Assembly (NCBI GenBank): GCA_948844705.1
Contig: CAQNVT010000025.1
Span: forward strand, 1 to 12,811
DNA: 12,811 nucleotides
Reading direction: 5' to 3'
From: an uncultured Dorea sp.
Lineage (GTDB): Bacteria > Bacillota > Clostridia > Lachnospirales > Lachnospiraceae
Positions 6,967-12,811 of the stretch are shown here, piece after piece; within the stretch, counting starts at the first letter, position 1; the number at the start of each line of letters is the position of its first letter. The position numbers were made by a program, and so were the translations under genes. The notes beneath the pieces are model-generated. The model saw nothing but the letters and a program-made list of their open reading frames with translations, was not told the DNA's origin and searched no databases.

Positions 6967-7722
6967 TTATAATATCTTCGACAAAAATTCTTTAAGCCGC
7001 GGATCCCGGGGGTTTTCAAAAAATTCCTCCGGCGTCCCCTGCTCCTTGATCTGCCCTTCGTCCATAAATACGACTCTTGTAGCAACCTCCCTGGCAAAGC
7101 CCATCTCGTGGGTCACCACCGCCATCGTCATACCGTCCCCGGCAAGCTGTTTCATAAGTTCCAGAACCTCGCCGACCATCTCCGGGTCAAGCGCCGAAGT
7201 CGGCTCGTCAAAAAGCATTACATCCGGATCCATTGCAAGAGCGCGTATGATCGCGATCCTCTGCTTCTGTCCGCCGGACAGCTGCTCCGGATAAGCATCC
7301 GCCTTGTCTGAAAGGCCGACCTTTAGAAGAAGCTCCTCCGCTCTCTTCTTTGCCTCATCCTTTGTCATCTTCTTCAAAACTACAGGAGCAAGCGTAATAT
7401 TTTCCAGAATCGTCTTATGGGGAAACAGATTAAAATGTTGGAATACCATGCCCATCTTCTGGCGGTGCAGGTCTATATCCGTCTTCGGATCCGTTATGTT
7501 AACCCCCTCAAACAGAACCGTCCCGTCCGTCGGCTTCTCAAGCAGATTCAGCGAACGAAGAAAGGTCGATTTTCCGGAGCCCGACGGTCCGATGATCACG
7601 ACCACCTCACCTTTTTTTATCTCCGTAGTAATACCGGTCAGAACCTCATTTTTCCCGAACGCCTTGCGAAGATTCTTCACCTCTATCAGGGTCTCCTGAT
7701 TGTCAGTATGGTTAACGCTCAT
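6967..7722 (-). CDS. Polar amino-acid ABC importer, ATP-binding protein
   Basis: A 251-residue cytoplasmic ATPase of the GlnQ/HisP/ArtP family that drives uptake of a polar amino acid with the permease and binding protein encoded upstream. Motifs: Walker [10 protein letters not shown] at 45-53, Q-loop Gln95 (FQHFNLFPH), signature LSGGQ at 148-152, Walker B VMLFDEP at 168-174, switch His205 (VVTHEMGFA). FQHFNLFPH and the end segment [10 protein letters not shown] are characteristic of this subfamily. Start ATG at 7722 with AAAGGAGG about 10 nt upstream. It overlaps the end of the permease gene by 11 bp, which implies translational coupling as the last gene of a three-gene operon. The substrate cannot be read from the ATPase; the promoter element suggests arginine or another basic amino acid. 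Confidence 0.95.
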   Translation of the reverse strand: MSVNHTDNQETLIEVKNLRKAFGKNEVLTGITTEIKKGEVVVIIGPSGSGKSTFLRSLNLLEKPTDGTVLFEGVNITDPKTDIDLHRQKMGMVFQHFNLFPHKTILENITLAPVVLKKMTKDEAKKRAEELLLKVGLSDKADAYPEQLSGGQKQRIAIIRALAMDPDVMLFDEPTSALDPEMVGEVLELMKQLAGDGMTMAVVTHEMGFAREVATRVVFMDEGQIKEQGTPEEFFENPRDPRLKEFLSKIL

Positions 7723-8401
7723 TGGTCCGAAGCCTCCTTTCCAGCTTGTTCATAAAGAACGTAAGAAGCATAACGAGTGCAAGATAAATCAGCGCTGCGG
7801 CAAGAAGAGGCATAAATGCATCGAATGTCCGGCTCTGAATAATCATTGCCGCTTTGGTAAGATCCTGCTCTCCTATGTATCCGATGATCGCGGTCTCCTT
7901 GATCAGAACGATCATCTCATTTACCAGTGCGGGAAGCACATTTTTAAAGGCCTGAGGAACAATGATCAGCCACATCGTCTGGCTGTAGCTGAGTCCAAGG
8001 CTTCTTCCTGCCTCTGTCTGTCCTTCCGGAATCGACATAATACCGGAGCGGACAATCTCCGCCACATAAGCGCCCGAATTAATCCCAAATGCAATTCCAC
8101 CGATAATAATAGAGTCCATTGATGACGAACCAAATACTACCAGATACATGATCAATATCTGAATCATCGTCGGCGTACCGCGGATCACTGTCAGGTACAC
8201 CCGGCTGACCGCATTTAATATTTTAAACCTTCCGGTCTTGTCATGATAGGATCTTATGATCGCTATGATAAATCCGATAAGCACGCCGAGGATAAGCGCC
8301 TCTATCGTGACGATGATCGTCACCTTAAGTCCGGTTACAAGGCCAAGCCAGCGGTCATCCTTAATAAAATTTGCATAAAACTTCGCCGAAAAATCTGCCA
8401 T
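7712..8401 (-). CDS. Polar amino-acid ABC importer, permease
   Basis: A 229-residue inner-membrane permease of the HisM/GlnP family, normally a homodimer when only one permease gene is present, as here. It has about five membrane segments (about 24-50, 62-90, 95-118, 155-178, 195-218). RGTP at 74-77 and the EAA loop ([20 protein letters not shown], 130-149) are present; the loop contacts the ATPase. The start at 8401 has GGTGGAG just upstream, and the gene begins 8 bp after the binding-protein stop. Its end overlaps the ATPase start by 11 bp. Confidence 0.95.
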   Translation of the reverse strand: MADFSAKFYANFIKDDRWLGLVTGLKVTIIVTIEALILGVLIGFIIAIIRSYHDKTGRFKILNAVSRVYLTVIRGTPTMIQILIMYLVVFGSSSMDSIIIGGIAFGINSGAYVAEIVRSGIMSIPEGQTEAGRSLGLSYSQTMWLIIVPQAFKNVLPALVNEMIVLIKETAIIGYIGEQDLTKAAMIIQSRTFDAFMPLLAAALIYLALVMLLTFFMNKLERRLRTNER

Positions 8402-8409
8402 ATCTCCAC

Positions 8410-9210
8410 CTATTTCTTTATAATTACTACCTGGGTAGCATTTGCATAGGTATCCGTAAATTCCGCATTTTCCTTCCGCTCCTCTGTGACAGTCATACCC
8501 GCCGCGCCAAAGTCGGCCTTGCCTGCCTCGACAGCCGGAAGGATCGAATCGAATTCCATATCCTCAATCTTAAGCTCATAGCCCATCTTATCGCAGATCG
8601 CACGCGCAATATCCACATCGATTCCGACGATCTCATCGCCCTCATGATACTCATAGGGCTCGAATTCCGCATTGGTGGCCATAACGAGTGTTCCCTTTGA
8701 ATGATCGGTTCCCTCCGGTGTCTCGTAAGTAAAGCTTCCGGTATCATCGCCGATATAATTTGCAATGATCTTATCCAGGGTTCCGTCGTCCTTAAGCTCG
8801 CCAAGCGCCTCATTCATACTGTCAAGAAGCTCTGAATTGCCCTTTTTAATGCAGATCGCATATTGCTCGTCGTCAAAAATACCGTCAATAATCTCCAGAT
8901 CATCACTTTTTTCAACAAATTTTGCCGCCGGCTGAGCATCGATTACAACACAGTCAAGCTTTCCCGTCTCTAACGCCTGTACTGCCGCGGCTCCCTTGGG
9001 ATAACGCTTCATCTGGCTGTCCTTCTCCACGATATCCGAGCAGGCAAGGTCACCGGTCGTTCCCTGCTGAACGCCGATCGTAAGCCCCGCAAGATCCCCG
9101 GATTCGGAAATCTCTACTTTCTTAGCCTCTTCTTCCTTGCCGCCGCATGCCGTCATCGATAATACACATGCCGAAATTAATACCATACTTAACAGTTTCT
9201 TCATTTTCAT
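8410..9210 (-). CDS. Amino-acid ABC importer lipoprotein binding protein, lobes in permuted order
   Basis: A 266-residue lipoprotein that captures an amino acid outside the membrane for the permease encoded 8 bp downstream. The start at 9210 (MKMKKLLSMV) follows GGGAGG by about 8 nt; a longer frame from 9276 has no ribosome site and would bury the signal. The signal peptide ends at LSMTAC, with Cys22 the lipidated residue. Unusually, the order of conserved blocks is rotated against GlnH/HisJ/ArtJ. IGVQQGTTGD (45-54), KLDCVVIDAQPA (84-95) and DGTLDKIIANY (142-152), normally the second half, come first. After a linker (about 153-172) come LVMATNAEFEPYEY (175-188), GIDVDIA (196-202), GMTVTEER (238-245) and ATQVVIIKK (258-266), normally the first half. 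The usual ligand residues are kept: Arg245 for the carboxylate and Asp91 for the amino group. The protein is therefore probably a functional circular permutant. Confidence 0.9.
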   Translation of the reverse strand: MKMKKLLSMVLISACVLSMTACGGKEEEAKKVEISESGDLAGLTIGVQQGTTGDLACSDIVEKDSQMKRYPKGAAAVQALETGKLDCVVIDAQPAAKFVEKSDDLEIIDGIFDDEQYAICIKKGNSELLDSMNEALGELKDDGTLDKIIANYIGDDTGSFTYETPEGTDHSKGTLVMATNAEFEPYEYHEGDEIVGIDVDIARAICDKMGYELKIEDMEFDSILPAVEAGKADFGAAGMTVTEERKENAEFTDTYANATQVVIIKK

Positions 9211-9238
9211 TATAGTTTCCTCCCAACTCAATATCCTT

Positions 9239-9277
9239 TTTGCATATTTATGCAAACACATTACATATTCTATCACA
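9239..9277. promoter_or_regulatory. ArgR-box-like palindrome in the importer promoter
   Basis: TTTGCATA-tt-TATGCAAA (9239-9256) is a perfect 18-bp palindrome. It matches the general ARG-box form WNTGAATWWWWATTCANW at every defined position except one symmetric pair (C for A, G for T). After 3 bp, 9260-9277 matches the same pattern more loosely, mimicking the tandem boxes 2-3 bp apart bound by ArgR/AhrC hexamers. A further half-site TATGCAAA is at 9281-9288. The element lies 29-67 bp upstream of the binding-protein gene, over the predicted -10 and start of transcription. This suggests arginine-responsive repression; it is an inference from the motif alone. Confidence 0.5.
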
Positions 9278-9287
9278 TTTTATGCAA
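9260..9287 (-). promoter_or_regulatory. Candidate promoter of the amino-acid importer operon
   Basis: On the minus strand, TTGCAT (9282-9287), a 16-bp spacer and TGTAAT (9260-9265) form a weak promoter directly upstream of the palindrome at 9239-9256. An alternative pair (TTGCTT with TAGAAT, 9267-9272) is about as good. Either would place the palindrome at or just after the transcription start. Confidence 0.4.
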
Positions 9288-9332
9288 AAAGCAAGTGGCT
9301 ATTTACACATATTTTCGTATAAAAAGCCACTT
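9286..9332 (-). terminator. Probable terminator of the HAD-uppP operon
   Basis: On the minus strand, an 8-bp perfect stem AAGTGGCT/AGCCACTT (9325-9332 with 9293-9300) is followed by GCTTTTTGC. It lies 14 bp after the uppP stop codon. The loop is long (24 nt) but can extend by three A-U pairs after one mismatch, so efficiency is uncertain. Confidence 0.55.
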
Positions 9333-9345
9333 ATAATATACATTT

Positions 9346-10173
9346 TTATGCAAAGATCATTTTTACCAGCGTAACGATCACGATAATTCCGCCCAGGACG
9401 ATTCTGTAATAGCCGAATATCTTGAAATCATTCTTCTTAATATAATTCATCAAAAATTTAATTGCCACAATAGACAGGCCGAAGGAAACAACACATCCCA
9501 GCATCAAAAGTCCGAATTCTGTTCCGGTAAAATGGAATCCGAATTTTATAAGCTTCAGGAGGCTTGCACCGCACATGGCGGGAATCGCAAGGAAAAACGT
9601 AAATTCGGCCGCCACCTCTCTTGATACCCCGATCAGCAAGGCTCCGACGATCGTTGCACCGGAGCGCGAGGTCCCCGGGATCAGCGCCAGCATCTGGAAG
9701 AAGCCGATCCAAAGAAGCATAGACACTGATAATTCCGATATTTTTGTCACAGACGGACGTTTTCTTGCATTTTTATTTTCTACTATAATAAAGAGCACAC
9801 CATAAACGATCAACATAACCGCGACCGGAAGAGGTTTATAGAAAAGCTCATCTAAAATATCATTAAATAGTACCCCGATGATTCCCGCGGGTACGGATGC
9901 GATCAGCACCTTGATCCACATCTGCCATGTAAGCATCTTCTGCTTATTCGTCTTCCTCGGCGAAAACGGATCGAGCTTATGGAAATAGATAACCACAACC
10001 GCCATGATTGCACCAAGCTGTATGACAACATTGAACATCTCCATAAATTCATCGCTCAACCCCGGTGAAAGCAGATCGCCTGCCAATATAAGATGTCCCG
10101 TACTGCTCACCGGAAGCCATTCCGTAATGCCTTCCACGATACCAAGAATAATTACCTTTAATACATCTAACAT
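9346..10173 (-). CDS. uppP: Undecaprenyl-diphosphatase (BacA/UppP family)
   Basis: A 275-residue polytopic membrane enzyme that dephosphorylates undecaprenyl diphosphate to the monophosphate, recycling the lipid carrier for peptidoglycan and other wall polymers. It is also a known bacitracin-resistance determinant. Both BacA signatures are present: EGITEWLPVSSTGHL at 14-28 (Glu14, Glu18, Ser24 and His27 correspond to the E. coli active-site residues) and PGTSRSG at 166-172 with the essential Arg170. The length and the alternating hydrophobic segments are normal. Start ATG at 10173 with AAAAGGAGAAG upstream. It begins 15 bp after the HAD phosphatase gene and is surely in the same operon. Confidence 0.97.
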   Translation of the reverse strand: MLDVLKVIILGIVEGITEWLPVSSTGHLILAGDLLSPGLSDEFMEMFNVVIQLGAIMAVVVIYFHKLDPFSPRKTNKQKMLTWQMWIKVLIASVPAGIIGVLFNDILDELFYKPLPVAVMLIVYGVLFIIVENKNARKRPSVTKISELSVSMLLWIGFFQMLALIPGTSRSGATIVGALLIGVSREVAAEFTFFLAIPAMCGASLLKLIKFGFHFTGTEFGLLMLGCVVSFGLSIVAIKFLMNYIKKNDFKIFGYYRIVLGGIIVIVTLVKMIFA

Positions 10174-10188
10174 CTTCTTCTCCTTTTC

Positions 10189-11016
10189 TTAGCCCAATAT
10201 ATGACTTTCTATATACGCCGCAACGCCGTCCTCATCGTTTGACATTGCGACATCATCTGCCGCATCCTTTACCTCCTGCACCGCATTTGCCATTGCAATT
10301 CCTGCTCCGGCTGACTGAAGCATCCGTATATCATTGACACCGTCTCCAAAAGCCATGATCTCCTCTTCCGCAATCCCAAGCCTCCTGCCAAGCTTAATAA
10401 GCGCAACACCTTTATGTACTCCCGCCGCATTCACCTCTATATTATTTCTTATAGAACATGACGGCTCTGCCGCGGGCAGCTCTTTAAGCCGCTGGAAAGC
10501 TTCCTTTCTTTCATCAGGATCTGCAAACAGCGCCTGCACCTTATCGGCTGCCCTTCGCTCCTTTAAAACCAGCTCCTCAATATCATCTACCGGTATCCTT
10601 GACCTGCGCAGATATCCGACCATAGCAGGGTTCAATATATACCGGTCAAGATATGCCAGCTTTTTACCCTCCGTATATCCCTGACCGTCATAGAATACAT
10701 CTCGCATTGTATCATATTCCTTAAAAATAGCCAAGATTTCTTTTGCATTTTCATAGGAAAGAAGCATGGAATCCAGGGTCTTCCTGCTCTCCCTCTCTAT
10801 GATTCTTGCCCCGTTTGAGGTTACGAGATAATGTATGCACGGAAAATTTAAAATCTCCTCCGGTACTCCCATAAGAGGCCTCCCTGTCGCAGGAACTATC
10901 TCAATCCCCCTTTCGGCCGCTTTTTCGATTACATGCCGTGTATGCTCCGTAATTTTCTTATCTGTCGTTAAAAGCGTCCCGTCAAGGTCAAATGCAACCA
11001 TCTTAATTTTATTCAT
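10189..11016 (-). CDS. Cof-type HAD-superfamily phosphatase
   Basis: A 275-residue cytoplasmic Cof/YidA-type HAD hydrolase (class IIB cap). The four HAD motifs are visible: DLDGT at 10-14 (nucleophile Asp10, acid/base Asp12), ATGRP at 43-47, a lysine in HKG (Lys202), and GDGVND at 224-229 (Mg-binding Asp225 and Asp229). The region between motifs II and III (about 85-185) is the alpha/beta cap that sets substrate choice. Family members act on sugar phosphates, phosphorylated cofactors or nucleotides; the substrate is not predictable here. Start ATG at 11016 with GAAAGGA about 11 nt upstream. Co-transcription with uppP is likely from the 15-bp spacing, but it does not prove a cell-wall role. 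Confidence 0.95.
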   Translation of the reverse strand: MNKIKMVAFDLDGTLLTTDKKITEHTRHVIEKAAERGIEIVPATGRPLMGVPEEILNFPCIHYLVTSNGARIIERESRKTLDSMLLSYENAKEILAIFKEYDTMRDVFYDGQGYTEGKKLAYLDRYILNPAMVGYLRRSRIPVDDIEELVLKERRAADKVQALFADPDERKEAFQRLKELPAAEPSCSIRNNIEVNAAGVHKGVALIKLGRRLGIAEEEIMAFGDGVNDIRMLQSAGAGIAMANAVQEVKDAADDVAMSNDEDGVAAYIESHILG

Positions 11017-11093
11017 AAACCATCCGTTCCTTTCGTATTTTCAACATTTTTTTGACTTTATTTAATTTTTATTTAATTTTATTGTAACAAAGT

Positions 11094-11122
11094 TTGCTTT
11101 ATAAAGCAATTTGTTGTATAAT
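11094..11122 (+). promoter_or_regulatory. Promoter of the cell-wall hydrolase gene
   Basis: TTGCTT (11094-11099), a 17-bp spacer and a perfect TATAAT (11117-11122) are followed by a short leader. The promoter lies in the AT-rich divergent gap between the HAD gene and this gene. That gap also holds the HAD promoter, which I could not define because the sequence is nearly all A and T. Confidence 0.65.
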
Positions 11123-11159
11123 ATAAAAGCACTCGCTAACAAAAAGAAAGGATATGTAT

Positions 11160-12323
11160 ATGATTAGTAGGAAAAAGAAACGTATATTACGGTTGGGCCT
11201 GGGCCTTTTCTGTACCGTAACAATTGCTTCTGTGAATACTTCGGTATATGCAACGCCTTCGTCCAGTGAGCTTGAAGGCAAAACTTCTGAATTACAGAGC
11301 GAATTAAACAGTCTTAACAGTGAGCTTGATTCTCTGGGGCAGGAACTTGATGACGTTGCCACCCAGATTGAAACCATGGCTGCTGAAGTAGAAAAGACAA
11401 AGCTTGATTTAGCTGCAGCTAAGCTGAATGAAGATTCACAATATTCTTCTATGAAAAATAGAATAAAATTTATGTATGAGGGTGGTAATCTTTCTCTGCT
11501 CACAATTTTATTTTCATCCGAAAACATGTCGGACTTTTTAAATAAGGCCGAATATGTTTCAACAATCAGTGAGTATGACAGGGATATGTTGGACGAGCTT
11601 CATGAGATATGCAGTGTCGTAGAGGAAAAACAGAACTCTTTGACTAAAAAGCAGGAAGAGCTCTCCTCCATGCAGGAGGAATTATCCCAGAAGAAAGAAG
11701 CTCTGACATCCAAAATATCTTCTACCTCCGGCGCCCTTGCAGATTACAGCGCGCAGCTTGAGCATGCCAAAGCAGCCGAAGCAGCGCTTGCAACTGCACA
11801 GAACAACAAGGTGTCCGGTTCCGTAGGAGGCAATGTTACAGAAACACCGGCAGGCAATAATGGCTCCGGCAATAATGGTAACACGAATTCGGGCAATGGC
11901 GGCAGTATTTCCGACGGTAACGGCGGAAGCGCTATTGACAGCGGTAATTCCACACCTGCGCCCGTAAACGACGTTGCACTTCTGGCGGCCGTTCTGGAAT
12001 TAGAGTCGGGAGCAAGCTATGACGGTATGCTGGCAGTCGGAACGGTCATCATGAACCGTGTGTACAGTCCAAGCTTCCCGAACAGCATTCCTGAGGTTAT
12101 TTACCAGCCGGGACAGTTTTATCCCGAAGGAAATCCGGTCTTAAACGGTGTGCTGGCCAGAGGACCGTCCGGCAGCGCATATTCGGCTGCACAGGCAGTA
12201 ATCGGCGGAACGCGCTATTCCTCCGTTGCAGACTGCTATTTCTTCTACTCTGACTGGTATGCACAGCAGCAGGGAGTTACCGGAGTGAATGTTGCGGGGA
12301 ATGTATTTTTTAAGAGTTATTAG
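11160..12323 (+). CDS. Secreted SleB-domain cell-wall hydrolase with PcsB/CwlO-like coiled coil
   Basis: A 387-residue exported peptidoglycan hydrolase candidate. The ATG at 11160 lies 7 nt after GAAAGGA; an ATG two codons earlier is too close to it. A signal peptide (about 1-31, RKKKR then a hydrophobic core, cleavage after VYA) precedes a long coiled coil (about 36-212). The coiled coil contains MKNRIKFMYEGGNLSLLTIL (98-117) and FLNKAEYVSTISEYD (126-140), which resemble the PcsB/CwlO N-terminal domain that responds to FtsEX in other Firmicutes. A Gly/Asn/Ser-rich linker (about 218-265) leads to a SleB-type hydrolase domain (about 270-387). There LELESG (Glu280/Glu282, one likely catalytic), GMLAVGTVIMNRVYSP (289-304) and VIYQPGQF (313-320) match the Hydrolase_2 pattern. 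SleB domains act as lytic transglycosylases in spore germination, but this layout fits vegetative wall remodelling better. Confidence 0.88.
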   Translation: MISRKKKRILRLGLGLFCTVTIASVNTSVYATPSSSELEGKTSELQSELNSLNSELDSLGQELDDVATQIETMAAEVEKTKLDLAAAKLNEDSQYSSMKNRIKFMYEGGNLSLLTILFSSENMSDFLNKAEYVSTISEYDRDMLDELHEICSVVEEKQNSLTKKQEELSSMQEELSQKKEALTSKISSTSGALADYSAQLEHAKAAEAALATAQNNKVSGSVGGNVTETPAGNNGSGNNGNTNSGNGGSISDGNGGSAIDSGNSTPAPVNDVALLAAVLELESGASYDGMLAVGTVIMNRVYSPSFPNSIPEVIYQPGQFYPEGNPVLNGVLARGPSGSAYSAAQAVIGGTRYSSVADCYFFYSDWYAQQQGVTGVNVAGNVFFKSY

Positions 12324-12346
12324 GACAACCATTATACGCTGATAAA

Positions 12347-12423
12347 TGGGGACAGGGTATTTTCAATTGGGGACGTAGTAAAATTAATTTTACTACGTCC
12401 CCAATTGGTGTTATAATGTCCCA
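12347..12423. repeat. REP-like nested inverted repeat with perfect 44-nt palindrome
   Basis: Bases 12364-12407 form a perfect palindrome with 22-bp arms (first arm begins CAATTGGGGACGTAGTAAAA) and no spacer. An outer imperfect pair, TGGGGACA (12347-12354) and TGTCCCA (12417-12423), encloses it. GGGGAC-headed palindromes of this kind recall the REP-type intergenic elements mobilised by RAYT-family Y1 transposases; no such transposase gene is in the window. The RNA would form a very stable hairpin after the cell-wall hydrolase gene and could protect or end that transcript, but no T-run follows it. Confidence 0.85.
12389..12417 (+). promoter_or_regulatory. Promoter of the flavodiiron gene, partly inside the palindrome
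   Basis: TTTACT (12389-12394), a 17-bp spacer and a perfect TATAAT (12412-12417) are seen. The -35 box and most of the spacer belong to the right arm of the 44-nt palindrome, and the -10 lies just outside it. Confidence 0.65.
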
Positions 12424-12452
12424 TAGAAAAATAAAAGGAGGAACAGACAATA

Positions 12453-12764
12453 ATGACTATCACTAACGACATCAAATATGTAGGTGTAAATGACCACAGC
12501 ATTGATCTTTTTGAAGGACAATATGTTGTTCCTAACGGAATGGCATACAATTCTTATGTAATTATGGATAATAAAATAGCTGTTCTTGATACGGTAGACG
12601 CCCGCTTCACCCACGAGTGGCTGGACAACATCCAGACCGCGGCAGGCGGAAAAAGCCCGGATTATCTCATCGTTCAGCATATGGAGCCTGACCACTCGGC
12701 AAATATTGCAAACTTTATGAAAACATATCCGGATACGAAGAGTAGCAGTATGAGTGAAAAGTAA
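12453..12764 (+). CDS. Flavodiiron (FprA-type A-type flavoprotein), N-terminal fragment
   Basis: N-terminus of a flavodiiron protein, a cytoplasmic enzyme that reduces O2 and/or NO in anaerobes. The first ~96 residues are typical: IDLFEGQYVVPNGMAYNSYV (17-36), a metallo-beta-lactamase-like strand, then HMEPDH at 76-81 with diiron ligands His76, Glu78, Asp80 and His81. The family is about 390-400 residues with a C-terminal flavodoxin domain, absent here. From about base 12739 the reading frame leaves family sequence (TKSSSMSEK) and stops at 12764, within AT-rich sequence unlike the gene. The ATG at 12453 has AAGGAGG about 11 nt upstream and a good promoter. The truncation is either a contig-end chimera or the edge of an inserted element. 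Confidence 0.9.
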   Translation: MTITNDIKYVGVNDHSIDLFEGQYVVPNGMAYNSYVIMDNKIAVLDTVDARFTHEWLDNIQTAAGGKSPDYLIVQHMEPDHSANIANFMKTYPDTKSSSMSEK

Positions 12765-12811
12765 TTTTTAGTTTTCATTTGTCTTGTTGTTTTAGTTTTT
12801 AGTTTTGTAAA
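12739..12811 (+). other. AT-rich tail of foreign or chimeric origin
   Basis: These 73 bases break the flavodiiron gene and are far richer in A and T than the coding DNA before them. TTTTTAGTTTT occurs twice (12765-12775 and 12796-12806), with a related TTTTAG between. No adapter is visible and no transposase is encoded. It could be the end of an inserted mobile element that stopped the assembly, or a chimeric read. Confidence 0.5.

Noticed and set aside
9211..9276. Longer binding-protein frame starting at 9276
   Set aside because: It has no ribosome site, would put 22 residues ahead of a clear lipoprotein signal, and overlaps the promoter/operator region. ATG 9210 with GGGAGG upstream is far better.
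9345..9354. Third copy of TTTATGCAAA near the importer promoter
   Set aside because: It encodes the C-terminus and stop of uppP (IFA stop), so the match to the promoter elements is probably chance.
12765..12806. CRISPR-like TTTTAG repeats in the 3' tail
   Set aside because: The repeats are 11 bp, of very low complexity and only two in number, with no spacer pattern or cas gene.

Overview
The window looks like one end-to-end contig from a low-to-mid-GC Firmicute, most likely a gut Clostridia of the Lachnospiraceae type. The basis is strong AGGAGG-type ribosome binding sites, TTGACA/TATAAT promoters, the protein families present (YitT, Cof-type HAD, a SleB-domain cell-wall hydrolase, a flavodiiron protein) and the residue-level look of the proteins. 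I cannot name a species. Both ends look non-native. Bases 1-13 match the end of the standard Illumina adapter, and the next ~105 bases are a piece of the first gene folded back in inverted orientation. The last ~73 bases are a very AT-rich tail that breaks a flavodiiron protein gene.

Layout, left to right. (1) 95-607, minus: truncated proline-iminopeptidase-like alpha/beta hydrolase with its own promoter. (2) 694-3681, minus: two-gene MacB/FtsX-type ABC exporter (ATPase, then an FtsX-type permease). (3) 3801-4457, minus: TetR/AcrR-type repressor. The same palindrome, AACATAAC-N3-GTTATGTT, lies in the exporter promoter and, slightly degenerate, on the repressor's own -10, so this is probably an autoregulated repressor controlling a drug or peptide exporter. 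(4) 4542-4856, minus: small Cys-containing acidic protein of unknown function whose stop codon forms part of the tetR -35 box. (5) 4972-5865, minus: YitT-family membrane protein, divergent from (6) 5985-6854, plus: a LysR-type regulator. (7) 6967-9210, minus: polar amino-acid ABC importer operon (lipoprotein binding protein, permease, ATPase). (8) 9346-11016, minus: Cof-type HAD phosphatase followed by undecaprenyl-diphosphatase uppP. (9) 11160-12323, plus: secreted coiled-coil/SleB-domain cell-wall hydrolase. (10) 12453 onwards, plus: N-terminal part of a flavodiiron (FprA-type) protein, preceded by a perfect 44-nt palindrome that supplies the -35 region of its promoter.

The most interesting observation is the amino-acid binding protein at 8410-9210. 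Its two halves appear in reversed order compared with the classical GlnH/HisJ/ArtJ family. After the lipoprotein signal comes the segment that is normally second (IGVQQGTTGD ... IANY), then a linker, then the segment that is normally first (LVMATNAEFEPYEY ... QVVIIKK). That is the signature of a natural circular permutation. A palindromic ArgR-box-like element in its promoter region suggests that the transporter handles arginine or another basic amino acid and is under ArgR-type control. Other points worth checking are the shared TetR operators, the PcsB-like coiled coil fused to a SleB domain, the REP-like palindrome, and the two contig-end anomalies.
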